A stretch of DNA of 64,000 nt from Acidimicrobiia bacterium. Lineage in GTDB: Bacteria > Actinomycetota > Acidimicrobiia > Spongiisociales > UBA11373. This document shows, in pieces, positions 25,815 to 33,440 of the stretch. The position numbers were made by a program, and so were the translations under genes. A model generated the notes under the pieces. The model did no database searches and had not been told where the DNA came from. It saw only the letters and a list, made by a program, of their open reading frames with translations. Within the stretch, counting starts at the first letter, position 1. Each line of letters starts with the position of its first letter. The stretch covers positions 1-64,000 of the forward strand of contig JAJCYA010000079.1 in assembly GCA_029263095.1 (NCBI GenBank). The letters run 5' to 3'.

Positions 25815-26962
25815 CGTTCTCTCCGGCGCAGTTGACTCCCGGTCATCTCAGAGAGGCTCTGGCGGAGGCGAAGTTCGACTGGCTGGTCCTCGCCGGCCCC
25901 TCAAATGTCGCATATGCCACTGGGTACCGCAGCGTGGCGGGTGACTTGTTTGCCGGTCATCGCATGATGGCGCTGGTGTCGAACGACGCCGTCTTCATGG
26001 TCGGTTCGGTCTCTGATGCTGGGCCAGCGACTGAGCGGGCCGTTCCTCCCGATCAGTATGAGCCGTTCGGGACGTTCTATTTCGAGTCGGGCGTGAGTTC
26101 CGTCGCCGAGATGACGGGTCGCCACGCCTCGGCGGTCGAGGCGCTGGAGGCACTGGTCTCCCGGCTGGGAGTGAGTGGCTCGATTGGAGTCGACGGGGGA
26201 GTGGGAGAAGGCGTATCAGTCCTCTCGTCATCTGGATCGGTGACCGATGCCGCCGGTTGGATCTCCCGGTTGCGTCGCCACAAGCTGCCAACGGAGGTAG
26301 ATGTACTCCGTGGCGCTGCCCGGCTTGCGGAAGACGCCATCGATGCCGCCATTGCCGCTGCCGGTGTGGGCGTAACCGAGCATGAACTCGCCGCGATTGT
26401 TGCCACCACGATGGCGACAGGCGGGGGGATGCCTCGGTTTGTGGTCGTGACCTCGGGTCCTCGGACTGCTCTCGCCGACGCCAGGGCCACCGATCGGGCA
26501 TTGCGGCCCGGTGATTTGGTCCGATTCGATGTTGGTTGCACGGTGGGTGGCTATTGGTCTGACATCGGACGGACCGTCGTCGTCGGTGAGCCCGATCCCT
26601 TGTCTGCCCGTCGGTACGCGGCGATCCTCGCCGGGGAGCAGGCTCAACTCGAGGCCGCTGCTCCCGGTGTGACTGCAGGCGAGTTGTTTCAGATCGCCGT
26701 CGACCGCGTCGAAGCGGGCGGATTGCAGCCCTATCGACGGCATCACTGCGGACATGGGATTGGCCTCGATGTATACGAACAGCCGATTGTGGCCCCTGGA
26801 GATCCGACTCCGCTCGAGTCGGGGATGGTCTTCTGTTTCGAGACGCCCTTCTATGACCTGGACGCGGGGGGCATGATGGTCGAGGATGCGGTCGTGATCA
26901 CTGACGACGGGTGTGAGGTCATGACCGTGTCGGACCGGTCGCTACGTGTGGTGCCGGTATGA
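25811..26962 (+). CDS. M24 family metallohydrolase (Xaa-Pro peptidase/creatinase/ectoine-hydrolase fold)
   Basis: A 383-residue pita-bread enzyme with an N-terminal creatinase-like domain (1-160) and a catalytic domain. All five metal ligands appear present: Asp residues in RFDVGCTVGGYWSDIGRT, His in HHCGHGIGLDVYEQP, Glu in FCFETPFY and Glu in MVEDAVVIT. This favours a metal-dependent amidohydrolase or aminopeptidase P over the metal-free creatinase. In this context it may open an amide of a pathway intermediate. It overlaps both neighbours by 4 bases. Confidence 0.87.
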   Translation: MTFSPAQLTPGHLREALAEAKFDWLVLAGPSNVAYATGYRSVAGDLFAGHRMMALVSNDAVFMVGSVSDAGPATERAVPPDQYEPFGTFYFESGVSSVAEMTGRHASAVEALEALVSRLGVSGSIGVDGGVGEGVSVLSSSGSVTDAAGWISRLRRHKLPTEVDVLRGAARLAEDAIDAAIAAAGVGVTEHELAAIVATTMATGGGMPRFVVVTSGPRTALADARATDRALRPGDLVRFDVGCTVGGYWSDIGRTVVVGEPDPLSARRYAAILAGEQAQLEAAAPGVTAGELFQIAVDRVEAGGLQPYRRHHCGHGIGLDVYEQPIVAPGDPTPLESGMVFCFETPFYDLDAGGMMVEDAVVITDDGCEVMTVSDRSLRVVPV

Positions 26963-28188
26963 GCGCGTATGCGGGCGGTTTGAGCTGCCCGCGCTGCGGC
27001 TTTGAGACTGGAGAGGGTGATTGGTACCGAGGATGTTCGGAATGTCGTTCGGCCGGACGATCGGTCAACCTCCATCCGCGGTACGACCTGGATGGAATCT
27101 CGTACGAGCGCGATGACGATGTTGCCGGTCTCTTTCGGTATGGCTCGCTGCTCCCGTTCCCTGATGGTGCGGATCCGGTGACGTTGGGCGAGGGTGGAAC
27201 CCCGCTGATCCCTTTCGCTCGCCTGGCTGCCGATCTGGGGGTCGGTCGGTTCTTGGTGAAGGATGAGAGCCGGAACCCAACCTGGTCATACAAGGATCGT
27301 CTCGCCGCGATTGCGATGACCAGGGCTAGGGCGGTCGGGGCGGACACGGTCGTTGTTGCCAGTACCGGCAATCACGGCGCTGCCGCCGCCGCATATGCCG
27401 CCGCCGCTGGCCTTCGCTGTATCGCGATAACAATTGCCTCAGTGCCTCTCACGATGAAGGTGCTCATGCAGGTCTATGGAGCAGATGTGGTTGCCGTCGA
27501 CGATCTCGAAGGTCGGTGGGACCTGATGCGCAGTGGGGTCGCAGAACGAGGTTGGGTGCCGATATCGGGGATCGCTGATCCCCCGGCCGGATCCAATCCT
27601 TGGGGGGTCGACGGGTACAAGACGATCGCCTACGAGCTGTTCGACGATCTCGGAGAGGTGCCGGACATAGTCGTTGTGCCAGCCGCCTATGGAGACGGTT
27701 TGGCCGGAATCTTCCGTGGCTTCAAAGATTTGGTGGCTCTGGGCAGAGCCGCCCGGGTGCCGCAGATGGTGGCGGTGGACCCTTTCGGAGCGTATGCGGC
27801 GGCACTGGTCCAGGAGCGCCCGGTTGTTGTCGAACGAAATCCGAGCGTGGCATTCTCGATCGCCACTCCGATAGCCACAGAACAGGGCCTAATCGCGATC
27901 CGCCAGTCGGGAGGGACGGCTGTCGGCGTGAGCGATGACGCCGAGATCATGGCTGCTCAGCAGCGTCTGGCGCGCCAAGGCATCTACCTAGAGGCGTCAT
28001 CGGCGATCGTCCTGCCGGCGCTGCGGCGCCTCGTTGACGCGGGCACTGTCGGGGCGCAGAGCACGGTCGTGGCAATCGGGACTTCCTCCGGTCTCAAAGA
28101 CACCGCGGCGACAGCTGGACGATTGCCGCCGGTCATGGTGATTGAGCCGACGCTCGATGCGCTCGACCAAGCACTCGCTACTCGATGA
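26959..28188 (+). CDS. Threonine synthase-like PLP enzyme with N-terminal zinc ribbon
   Basis: A 409-residue fold-type II PLP protein. It starts with a rubredoxin-like ribbon (LSCPRCGFET, YRGCSECRSAG). The catalytic part shows the PLP Lys in NPTWSYKDRL, STGNHGAAAAAYAAAAGL and the Ser/Gly-rich AIGTSSGLKDT near the end. Threonine synthases, diaminopropionate lyases and related eliminases share this form. In a catabolic island an elimination or deamination role is more likely than Thr biosynthesis, but this is inference. Confidence 0.82.
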   Translation: MSAYAGGLSCPRCGFETGEGDWYRGCSECRSAGRSVNLHPRYDLDGISYERDDDVAGLFRYGSLLPFPDGADPVTLGEGGTPLIPFARLAADLGVGRFLVKDESRNPTWSYKDRLAAIAMTRARAVGADTVVVASTGNHGAAAAAYAAAAGLRCIAITIASVPLTMKVLMQVYGADVVAVDDLEGRWDLMRSGVAERGWVPISGIADPPAGSNPWGVDGYKTIAYELFDDLGEVPDIVVVPAAYGDGLAGIFRGFKDLVALGRAARVPQMVAVDPFGAYAAALVQERPVVVERNPSVAFSIATPIATEQGLIAIRQSGGTAVGVSDDAEIMAAQQRLARQGIYLEASSAIVLPALRRLVDAGTVGAQSTVVAIGTSSGLKDTAATAGRLPPVMVIEPTLDALDQALATR

Positions 28189-28492
28189 CAGGTCCGTAGA
28201 CGGCAGCCGCCGGACCGAGGAACGAACGGATCTCCTCGATGAATTGTTCTCGGCCGGTCAGCAATTCCAGGTCGGAGCGGTATTCGTCGATGCCGTTCAC
28301 CTCGACTATCTCGATGTAGTCGTAGTCCACGCCGACGTCTCGCAGCGGTCCTTGTACCCGAACGACTTCGTAGGAAACGATCGACGGAACAGACCGCGCC
28401 GTCGGGTAGTCCTTATCGACCACCCACCGCTCGTAATCGGCTGCGGACGCCCCGTCGAGAAGCCGGTTGAAGAAGAGCACACGGGTTCGCAT
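28178..28492 (-). CDS. Small dimeric alpha/beta-barrel protein, REDY/HapK-like
   Basis: A 104-residue protein. ADYERWVVDKDYPTARSVPS followed by IVSYEVVRVQGPL resembles the REDY-like HapK family, and DYIEIVEVNGIDEYRSDLE fits a ferredoxin-like fold. HapK relatives occur in prodigiosin-type clusters, but their chemistry is not settled. The end overlaps the threonine-synthase-like gene by 11 bases. Start ATG at 28492 lies 18 bases from the divergent dehydrogenase start. Confidence 0.65.
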   Translation of the reverse strand: MRTRVLFFNRLLDGASAADYERWVVDKDYPTARSVPSIVSYEVVRVQGPLRDVGVDYDYIEIVEVNGIDEYRSDLELLTGREQFIEEIRSFLGPAAAVYGPVIE

Positions 28493-28510
28493 GGTTGTGG
28501 GTCGTAGTCT

Positions 28511-29443
28511 ATGGAGATGTCCGAGACGGTTGTTCTTCACCCGCTGCATCCTTTGGGACTCGACGCACTCCTCGAGGTCGAATCGGGCGTTCGATTGGTC
28601 GTGCCCGACTCCGATGAGGGAGTTGTGACGGCACTCGAGGCGGGTGCGGCGATCCTCATCACGTACCGCTGGGATGACCGCTTCATCGTCGATGATTTGC
28701 GCTGGGTTCAATCGCTCTCCGCCGGCATGGAGCAGTTTCCGCGGGAAGCCATGCGCCGCGTCGATGCGGTCCTTACATCGGCGCGGGGAGTGCACGCACC
28801 AGCGGTGGCCGAACATGCGATCGCCCTGCTAATGGCGACGACGCGTGGAATCGGCGCCGCCATGCGAGACGTTCCGGCGCGGGAGTGGACGTGGGGCAGG
28901 CCGGGATTTGAGCTCGGAGGCAAGACACTCGGTGTGATCGGTCTGGGCCATGTTGGCGAGCATGTGGCGCGTTTGGCCGTGGGGCTGGGGATGACTGTGA
29001 TTGGGACCAAGGCTCACCCTCAAGATTACGACGGTGCCGCTGTCCGGGTTCTGGGTCCGGACGGCACAATCGAGGTGTGCGGCGAGGCCGATGCGATTGT
29101 GGTAGCCGTGCCCCACCAAGCGGCAGACGGACCCATCGTCGGTAGCGACGCTTTGGAGAGTCTCGGAGCCGGTTGGCTGGTCAATGTGGGGAGGGGTTCC
29201 GCTGTGGACGAGCAGGCGTTGGTCGAGGCCCTGGTGTCGGGTGAGCTACGCGGTGCCGGTCTCGATGTCTTCGAGTCCGAGCCGCTTCCACCGGGTTCTG
29301 CACTGTGGGAGCTTCCGACCGTGGTGATAACTCCCCATGCGGCGTGGGCGTCAGATCAGCTCGCTGAGCGTATGGCACAGCGGTTTGTGATCAACCTGGC
29401 GGCCTTTCGAGGCGATGGTGAATGGGTGGACCGCTGGGTCTAG
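28511..29443 (+). CDS. D-isomer-specific 2-hydroxyacid dehydrogenase
   Basis: A 310-residue NAD(P)-dependent dehydrogenase. The nucleotide-binding part has GKTLGVIGLGHVGEHVARLA. Catalytic Arg, Glu and His appear in WLVNVGRGSAVDE, LDVFESEPLP and VVITPHAAWAS. It would interconvert a 2-oxo acid and its D-2-hydroxy acid, in keeping with the aminotransferase and amino acid dehydrogenase in the island. Its end overlaps the NIPSNAP gene by 4 bases. Confidence 0.9.
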   Translation: MEMSETVVLHPLHPLGLDALLEVESGVRLVVPDSDEGVVTALEAGAAILITYRWDDRFIVDDLRWVQSLSAGMEQFPREAMRRVDAVLTSARGVHAPAVAEHAIALLMATTRGIGAAMRDVPAREWTWGRPGFELGGKTLGVIGLGHVGEHVARLAVGLGMTVIGTKAHPQDYDGAAVRVLGPDGTIEVCGEADAIVVAVPHQAADGPIVGSDALESLGAGWLVNVGRGSAVDEQALVEALVSGELRGAGLDVFESEPLPPGSALWELPTVVITPHAAWASDQLAERMAQRFVINLAAFRGDGEWVDRWV

Positions 29444-29754
29444 CGAAGATGCGATCCGGTCGTCGGGGTGACCAGCTCGACGTGATAGTCCGTTTCCAGC
29501 TCCTGGGCATACCCGGCCAGTTCTTCTTGCCACTTCTTGCCAGCGTACAGTTGCTGAGTCTGGCGTTCCCGCTCCTCCTCGTCAGCAAAGGAGCGGAGGT
29601 AGAAGAACACATTCGGATCGTCGAGCGAGACGAATTGCCCGACGATCTGCATCCCGATGGCCTCCATTTCTGGGAGCACGGTGTTATCGAACCATGTTGC
29701 GAATTCGTCGCGTCGTCCGGGGACGATCTCGTACCGCCGAATCTCAAGGATCAT
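29440..29754 (-). CDS. NIPSNAP family protein
   Basis: A 104-residue dimeric alpha/beta-barrel protein. ILEIRRYEIVPGRRDEFATW, VGQFVSLDDPNVFFYLRSF and ERERQTQQLYAGKKWQEEL are typical NIPSNAP segments. A ribosome-binding site AAAGGAGG precedes the ATG. NIPSNAP genes often sit beside catabolic genes; no reaction is established. Confidence 0.85.
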   Translation of the reverse strand: MILEIRRYEIVPGRRDEFATWFDNTVLPEMEAIGMQIVGQFVSLDDPNVFFYLRSFADEEERERQTQQLYAGKKWQEELAGYAQELETDYHVELVTPTTGSHLR

Positions 29755-29798
29755 CCGGTCCCTCCTTTGGCTGTGGGGTCGGTTGGTAGTCTGGTCAC

Positions 29799-30572
29799 AT
29801 GGCTTCGACGGTAGAGATTCCTCTTGACGGCCGCAGGGCGCTGGTTACCGGTGCCTCTCGCAACTTGGGCGCAGCCATTGCCCGGTCGCTGGCCGACGCC
29901 GGGGCGAGTGTGGTGCTGACCTATCTCGAATCCGAAGGGTCCGCGCTCGAGTTGGTGGCGGAGATGGTTGCCGCCACCGGACGAGAACACGGGTCGGTAC
30001 GCATGGATGCTGCGGACTCAGGGTCGGTCCGATCGGCCACCGAGGAGGCGGCCTCTCTGCTCGGCGGCCACATTGACATCCTCGTGAACAACGCCGGACC
30101 CTATAACTCGACTCCATTCAGCGAGCTAGAGGAGAAGGACTGGGACCGGGTATGGGATGCCAATGTCAAGGCTGTCTACGTTGCTTCTCGACAGGTGGCC
30201 GCGGACATGAAGAGGGAAGGTTGGGGTCGAATCGTCAACGTGTCGGCCGTATCCGCATATGTGAGGAACCGGTCGATCTACACGCTCTCGAAGAACGCCT
30301 TGCTGACGCTGACGGAATCGCTCGCCCTCGAACTCGCACCCGATGTCACGGTGAACGGAGTCGCCCCCGGCCAGATCGCGGAGAGTATCCCGGACCTGGT
30401 GGCCTTCAACCCCGAGTGGGCTGAGAAGGTGGTGGCGGCCACGCCTCTGAAGCGGCTCGTCACCCGAGACGAGATTGCCCGGGTCGTCGCGCTCATCTGC
30501 TCGCCGTCGTTCGACTCTGTCACCGGAGTCACCATTCCTGTGGATGGCGGCCTTCGCATAAACCGATTCTGA
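29799..30572 (+). CDS. SDR family oxidoreductase (first of a paralogous pair)
   Basis: A 257-residue classical short-chain dehydrogenase. The cofactor loop is TGASRNLGAAIA, an unusual TGxxxxxG form. NNAGPYNS, the catalytic Ser (NVSAVSAY) and YTLSK follow, and the C-terminus has VTGVTIPVDGGLRINRF. It would oxidise or reduce an alcohol/ketone with NAD(P). The stop shares one base with the following NTF2-like start, so the two are coupled. The paralogue is at 37273-38034. Confidence 0.9.
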   Translation: MASTVEIPLDGRRALVTGASRNLGAAIARSLADAGASVVLTYLESEGSALELVAEMVAATGREHGSVRMDAADSGSVRSATEEAASLLGGHIDILVNNAGPYNSTPFSELEEKDWDRVWDANVKAVYVASRQVAADMKREGWGRIVNVSAVSAYVRNRSIYTLSKNALLTLTESLALELAPDVTVNGVAPGQIAESIPDLVAFNPEWAEKVVAATPLKRLVTRDEIARVVALICSPSFDSVTGVTIPVDGGLRINRF

Positions 30573-30976
30573 TGTCCGACTCCACGGACCAGGTGGTCGA
30601 TCACCTATACACGGCCTACCTGGGTGGTGATCCCGACGGGATGCTCGCCCTGATGTCCGATGACGTCCAGGTGCGCTTCTTGGGGCAGGCTTGCCTGAAC
30701 GGCATCGCCGAGACTCGTCGCTTCTTTGGATTCGTTGCTGGTTTGCTGACCGATCTCGACTTTCGCGTCGAGCGCACCATCGTCGACGGCGAGTGGGCGG
30801 CGGTCACCTGGTCGGAGTCGGCTCGAACCGCCGCGGGTGCATCCTGGGAGAACCACGGTGTGGATGTGATTCGGGTCGTCGATGGCGAGATCGTCGTGCT
30901 GCACGAGAACAACGATGTCCGCAACGTTCACTCTCACTTCCCACCGTATGAGGATCAAACGGCCAGCGGCCGGTAA
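30572..30976 (+). CDS. NTF2-like (SnoaL-type) protein, paralogue of 23893-24291
   Basis: A 134-residue protein with VDHLYTAYLGGDPDGMLALM, SDDVQVRFLG, IVDGEWAAVTW, NHGVDVIRVVDGEIVVLHEN. It is clearly homologous to the gene at 23893 and is translationally coupled to an SDR, which suggests they act on the same intermediate. Its end overlaps the convergent DUF917 gene by 22 bases. Confidence 0.82.
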   Translation: MSDSTDQVVDHLYTAYLGGDPDGMLALMSDDVQVRFLGQACLNGIAETRRFFGFVAGLLTDLDFRVERTIVDGEWAAVTWSESARTAAGASWENHGVDVIRVVDGEIVVLHENNDVRNVHSHFPPYEDQTASGR

Positions 30977-32028
30977 TCGACCTCATACCCGAAGGCGGCG
31001 GGACCGACGACCTCTAACGCCCTGGAGGTTTTGAGCAGGTCAGGGCAGGGGATCACGAGGACGTCGGCACGGAGGCCGTAGCGAACCAGCTCCGTGGTGA
31101 TCGGCTCTCCCTCATCTGTGGTCACGAGCGTTATCAGGTCGGGAACTGTGACTGTGGGTTCGCCGTCCTCACGGATCAGCAGGTTCTCGTTCTGGAAATC
31201 AATTTCGATGCGTCGTCCGGCGTCCTCTCCGGTTCCTTCCAGCACGAGGCGCCCCCGGGCGAAGCCGCGGGCGGTGCGCCGTTCGACGTCGGTCACCTTG
31301 CCCCTCAGGTAGCGTCGTCCTCCGGCGACGCCGAGTACCGCCTCACTCGGATCACCATGGTGTTGACGGGCGGCAAGGACGGCGTCGCCGATATCCTTGG
31401 CCAGGGTGAGAGTGTTGGGGATGATCGTGGTGCGACAGAAGGCCCCGTCCATGACTGCTGTGGCGAGTCCGGCATGACCTCCCATATCGATGGTGGTGCT
31501 TCTCAGGAGCCGCTCGAGCCACTTCGAGTCGACGATCTGGTCGACCACGATCCTGTTGCCGCGTTCGTCGGCCAACGCGGCAGGTGAAGGGTTCCCGCCG
31601 TAGATCAGGTATGTGATCATTTGGAGTTCGGGGAAGGCACGACCCATCCCGTCGCCGTCCACGATGGGTATGTCGAGTATGGCGCCAATCACCAGGGGAA
31701 CCATTGAATTGCCACCGCCCATCTCGAATGGCGCGATTGCGGTGAACTTTCGGCCGAGGTGTCGTTCGAGTGCCCGTACGGCGTCGGTTTCCTCCCCGCC
31801 ACCGGGGATCTTCTCATAGGCCACAACGGGAGACCCCATGCCGCCGGCAACCACTAACAGATCGTCGTCGGCTATTTCGGTGGGGTCGATGACCCGGATC
31901 TGACGCCCGGCCCGCAGTTGCTCCCGAGCGCGAAGCCGTCCGAGATAGGGGTTGCCGCCGCCGCCGGTACCGAGAATCCCGGCCCCGATCGCGGTAGGGA
32001 CCAGGTCGTCCTCGGTTATCTGCCACAT
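30955..32028 (-). CDS. DUF917 family protein
   Basis: A 357-residue protein with the DUF917 signature at its start (AIGAGILGTGGGGNPYLGRL), the PFEMGGGNSMVPLVIGA segment and a C-terminal domain with PDLITLVTTDEGEPITTELV. DUF917 proteins are regularly found beside ~520-residue hydantoinase/oxoprolinase genes, and one lies at 35720 here. Their exact role is not known. Operator site 3 is 35 bases upstream of the ATG. Confidence 0.88.
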   Translation of the reverse strand: MWQITEDDLVPTAIGAGILGTGGGGNPYLGRLRAREQLRAGRQIRVIDPTEIADDDLLVVAGGMGSPVVAYEKIPGGGEETDAVRALERHLGRKFTAIAPFEMGGGNSMVPLVIGAILDIPIVDGDGMGRAFPELQMITYLIYGGNPSPAALADERGNRIVVDQIVDSKWLERLLRSTTIDMGGHAGLATAVMDGAFCRTTIIPNTLTLAKDIGDAVLAARQHHGDPSEAVLGVAGGRRYLRGKVTDVERRTARGFARGRLVLEGTGEDAGRRIEIDFQNENLLIREDGEPTVTVPDLITLVTTDEGEPITTELVRYGLRADVLVIPCPDLLKTSRALEVVGPAAFGYEVDYRPLAV

Positions 32029-32062
32029 TCCGCGACTCTCCTAGTTGGCCGATTTGCGCAAG

Positions 32063-32074
32063 AATCTATAGTTT
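32063..32074. promoter_or_regulatory. Palindromic operator-like site 3, AATCTATAGTTT
   Basis: This matches AATCTATAGATT at 11 of 12 positions. It lies between the divergent DUF917 gene and the molybdenum hydroxylase operon, with a following attaca stretch that could be part of a promoter. Confidence 0.55.
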
Positions 32075-32124
32075 ATTACATCGACCGCCTGGATCGGTTG
32101 GCGGTCGTGGGAGTGTGAGACATC

Positions 32125-32973
32125 ATGTTTAGGGCTGTCACGACGGTGGACGCAGCATTGCGCGCGCTCGATGAGCTCGGACCGGGTGCCCAGGTGATTG
32201 CCGGAGGCACCGATGTGATGATCCAACGCATGACCGGGTCGCTCTCCAAATCGGAGCCGTTAGTCCACATAGGGAGAATCTCAGAGATGCGTGGGGTGTC
32301 GCTGGGTAGCGAGAGCATCACGATCGGCGCCCTCTCGACCCACCGCGACATCAGAACCGATCCGATCTTGGCGGCTCACCTGCCGAGCTTCGTTCAGGCG
32401 TCCTCGACCGTCGGCGGGTGGCAGACCCAGGAGGTCGGCACGATCGGTGGCAACGTCTGCAATGCATCTCCAGCTGCCGATCTCGGTGCTCCGTTGCTGA
32501 TGGCGCAGGCAACCTTGGTGCTGGTGAGCAGCGGGGGCGAGCGCCGGCTGCAAGCAGCAGATTTCTTCTTGGGTCGTCGTCAAACCGCGCTTGAGTTCGG
32601 CGAGTTGTTGACAGCGATCGAAGTGCCGATTCCGGCGCCCGGTTCTTGGGAGACCTACATCAAGATTGGGCGGCGCTCAGCAATGGAAGTGGCGATCGTG
32701 GGCCTCGCCGCCCGATTCGTCGTCGACGGTGCCGTCTCGGCGGCGCGGCTTGCCTTTTGCTCGGTGGCACCCCGGCCGATGCGGGTCCCCGATGCCGAGG
32801 TCTCCCTGGTCGGGACGATGCTGGAGGACGAAGCAATTGCGGCGGCGGGCCGGCTGTGTGCATCGGCAGTCAGCCCGATCGATGATCAGAGAGCGACGGC
32901 TTCATATCGAACCTCCGTAGTTCCCAGGCTGGTGCGGCAGGCGGCCGAGGCCTGCCGTTCGGAGTTGGTGTGA
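32125..32973 (+). CDS. Molybdenum hydroxylase FAD-binding subunit (CoxM/XdhB type)
   Basis: A 282-residue FAD-binding subunit of a xanthine-oxidase-family enzyme. The two FAD loops are visible: GAQVIAGGTDVMIQRMTG near residue 30 and EVGTIGGNVCNASPAADLG near 105-120. The CO-dehydrogenase flavoprotein C-terminal domain follows (about 170-275). It relays electrons from the Fe-S subunit to the final acceptor. It is first in a tightly packed operon; the stop overlaps the next start by one base. Confidence 0.92.
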   Translation: MFRAVTTVDAALRALDELGPGAQVIAGGTDVMIQRMTGSLSKSEPLVHIGRISEMRGVSLGSESITIGALSTHRDIRTDPILAAHLPSFVQASSTVGGWQTQEVGTIGGNVCNASPAADLGAPLLMAQATLVLVSSGGERRLQAADFFLGRRQTALEFGELLTAIEVPIPAPGSWETYIKIGRRSAMEVAIVGLAARFVVDGAVSAARLAFCSVAPRPMRVPDAEVSLVGTMLEDEAIAAAGRLCASAVSPIDDQRATASYRTSVVPRLVRQAAEACRSELV

Positions 32974-33440
32974 TGCAGTTGGAATTCACTCTCAATGGAA
33001 TGGTTCGCCGGCTCGATGTCGAACCTGATGAGACCTTGCTCGATGTGGTGCGGGAGCGGCTCGGCCTCACGGGTACCAAGGAAGGGTGCGACGAGGGGGA
33101 GTGCGGCGCCTGCACCGTGCTGATCGACGACCGGCCTGTCGACTCCTGCATCTATCCGGCATTGGCGGTCGAAGGGTTGGCGGTGCGTACCGTCGAGGCT
33201 CTCAGCGCCCCCGACGGTGCCCTCAGCCACCTGCAGCGAGCGTTCGTCGATCGGGCCGCCGTTCAGTGCGGCTTCTGCACTCCAGGACTCCTGATGACAC
33301 TGACCGCTCTCTTGGAGAGCAACCAGAACCCATCCTCCTCCGAGGTCGACGACGCGATCGCAGGCAATATCTGTCGTTGCACCGGTTACAGCGCGATCCG
33401 CGAGGCGGTTCGAAGGGCCGTTGAGGAGGTGAGCGCGTGA
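32973..33440 (+). CDS. Molybdenum hydroxylase [2Fe-2S] subunit (CoxS/XdhC type)
   Basis: A 155-residue subunit with two [2Fe-2S] clusters. The plant-ferredoxin cluster ligands are in GCDEGECGACTVL plus the later DSC, and the second cluster is in QCGFCTPGLL and NICRCTGY. It carries electrons from the Mo site to FAD. The ATG at 32973 is used; a GTG three bases earlier is an alternative. It overlaps the large subunit gene by 4 bases. Confidence 0.95.
   Translation: MQLEFTLNGMVRRLDVEPDETLLDVVRERLGLTGTKEGCDEGECGACTVLIDDRPVDSCIYPALAVEGLAVRTVEALSAPDGALSHLQRAFVDRAAVQCGFCTPGLLMTLTALLESNQNPSSSEVDDAIAGNICRCTGYSAIREAVRRAVEEVSA

Noticed and set aside
28505-28517. A fourth possible operator (tagtctatggagat)
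   Set aside because: Too many mismatches to the palindrome, and it overlaps a start codon.
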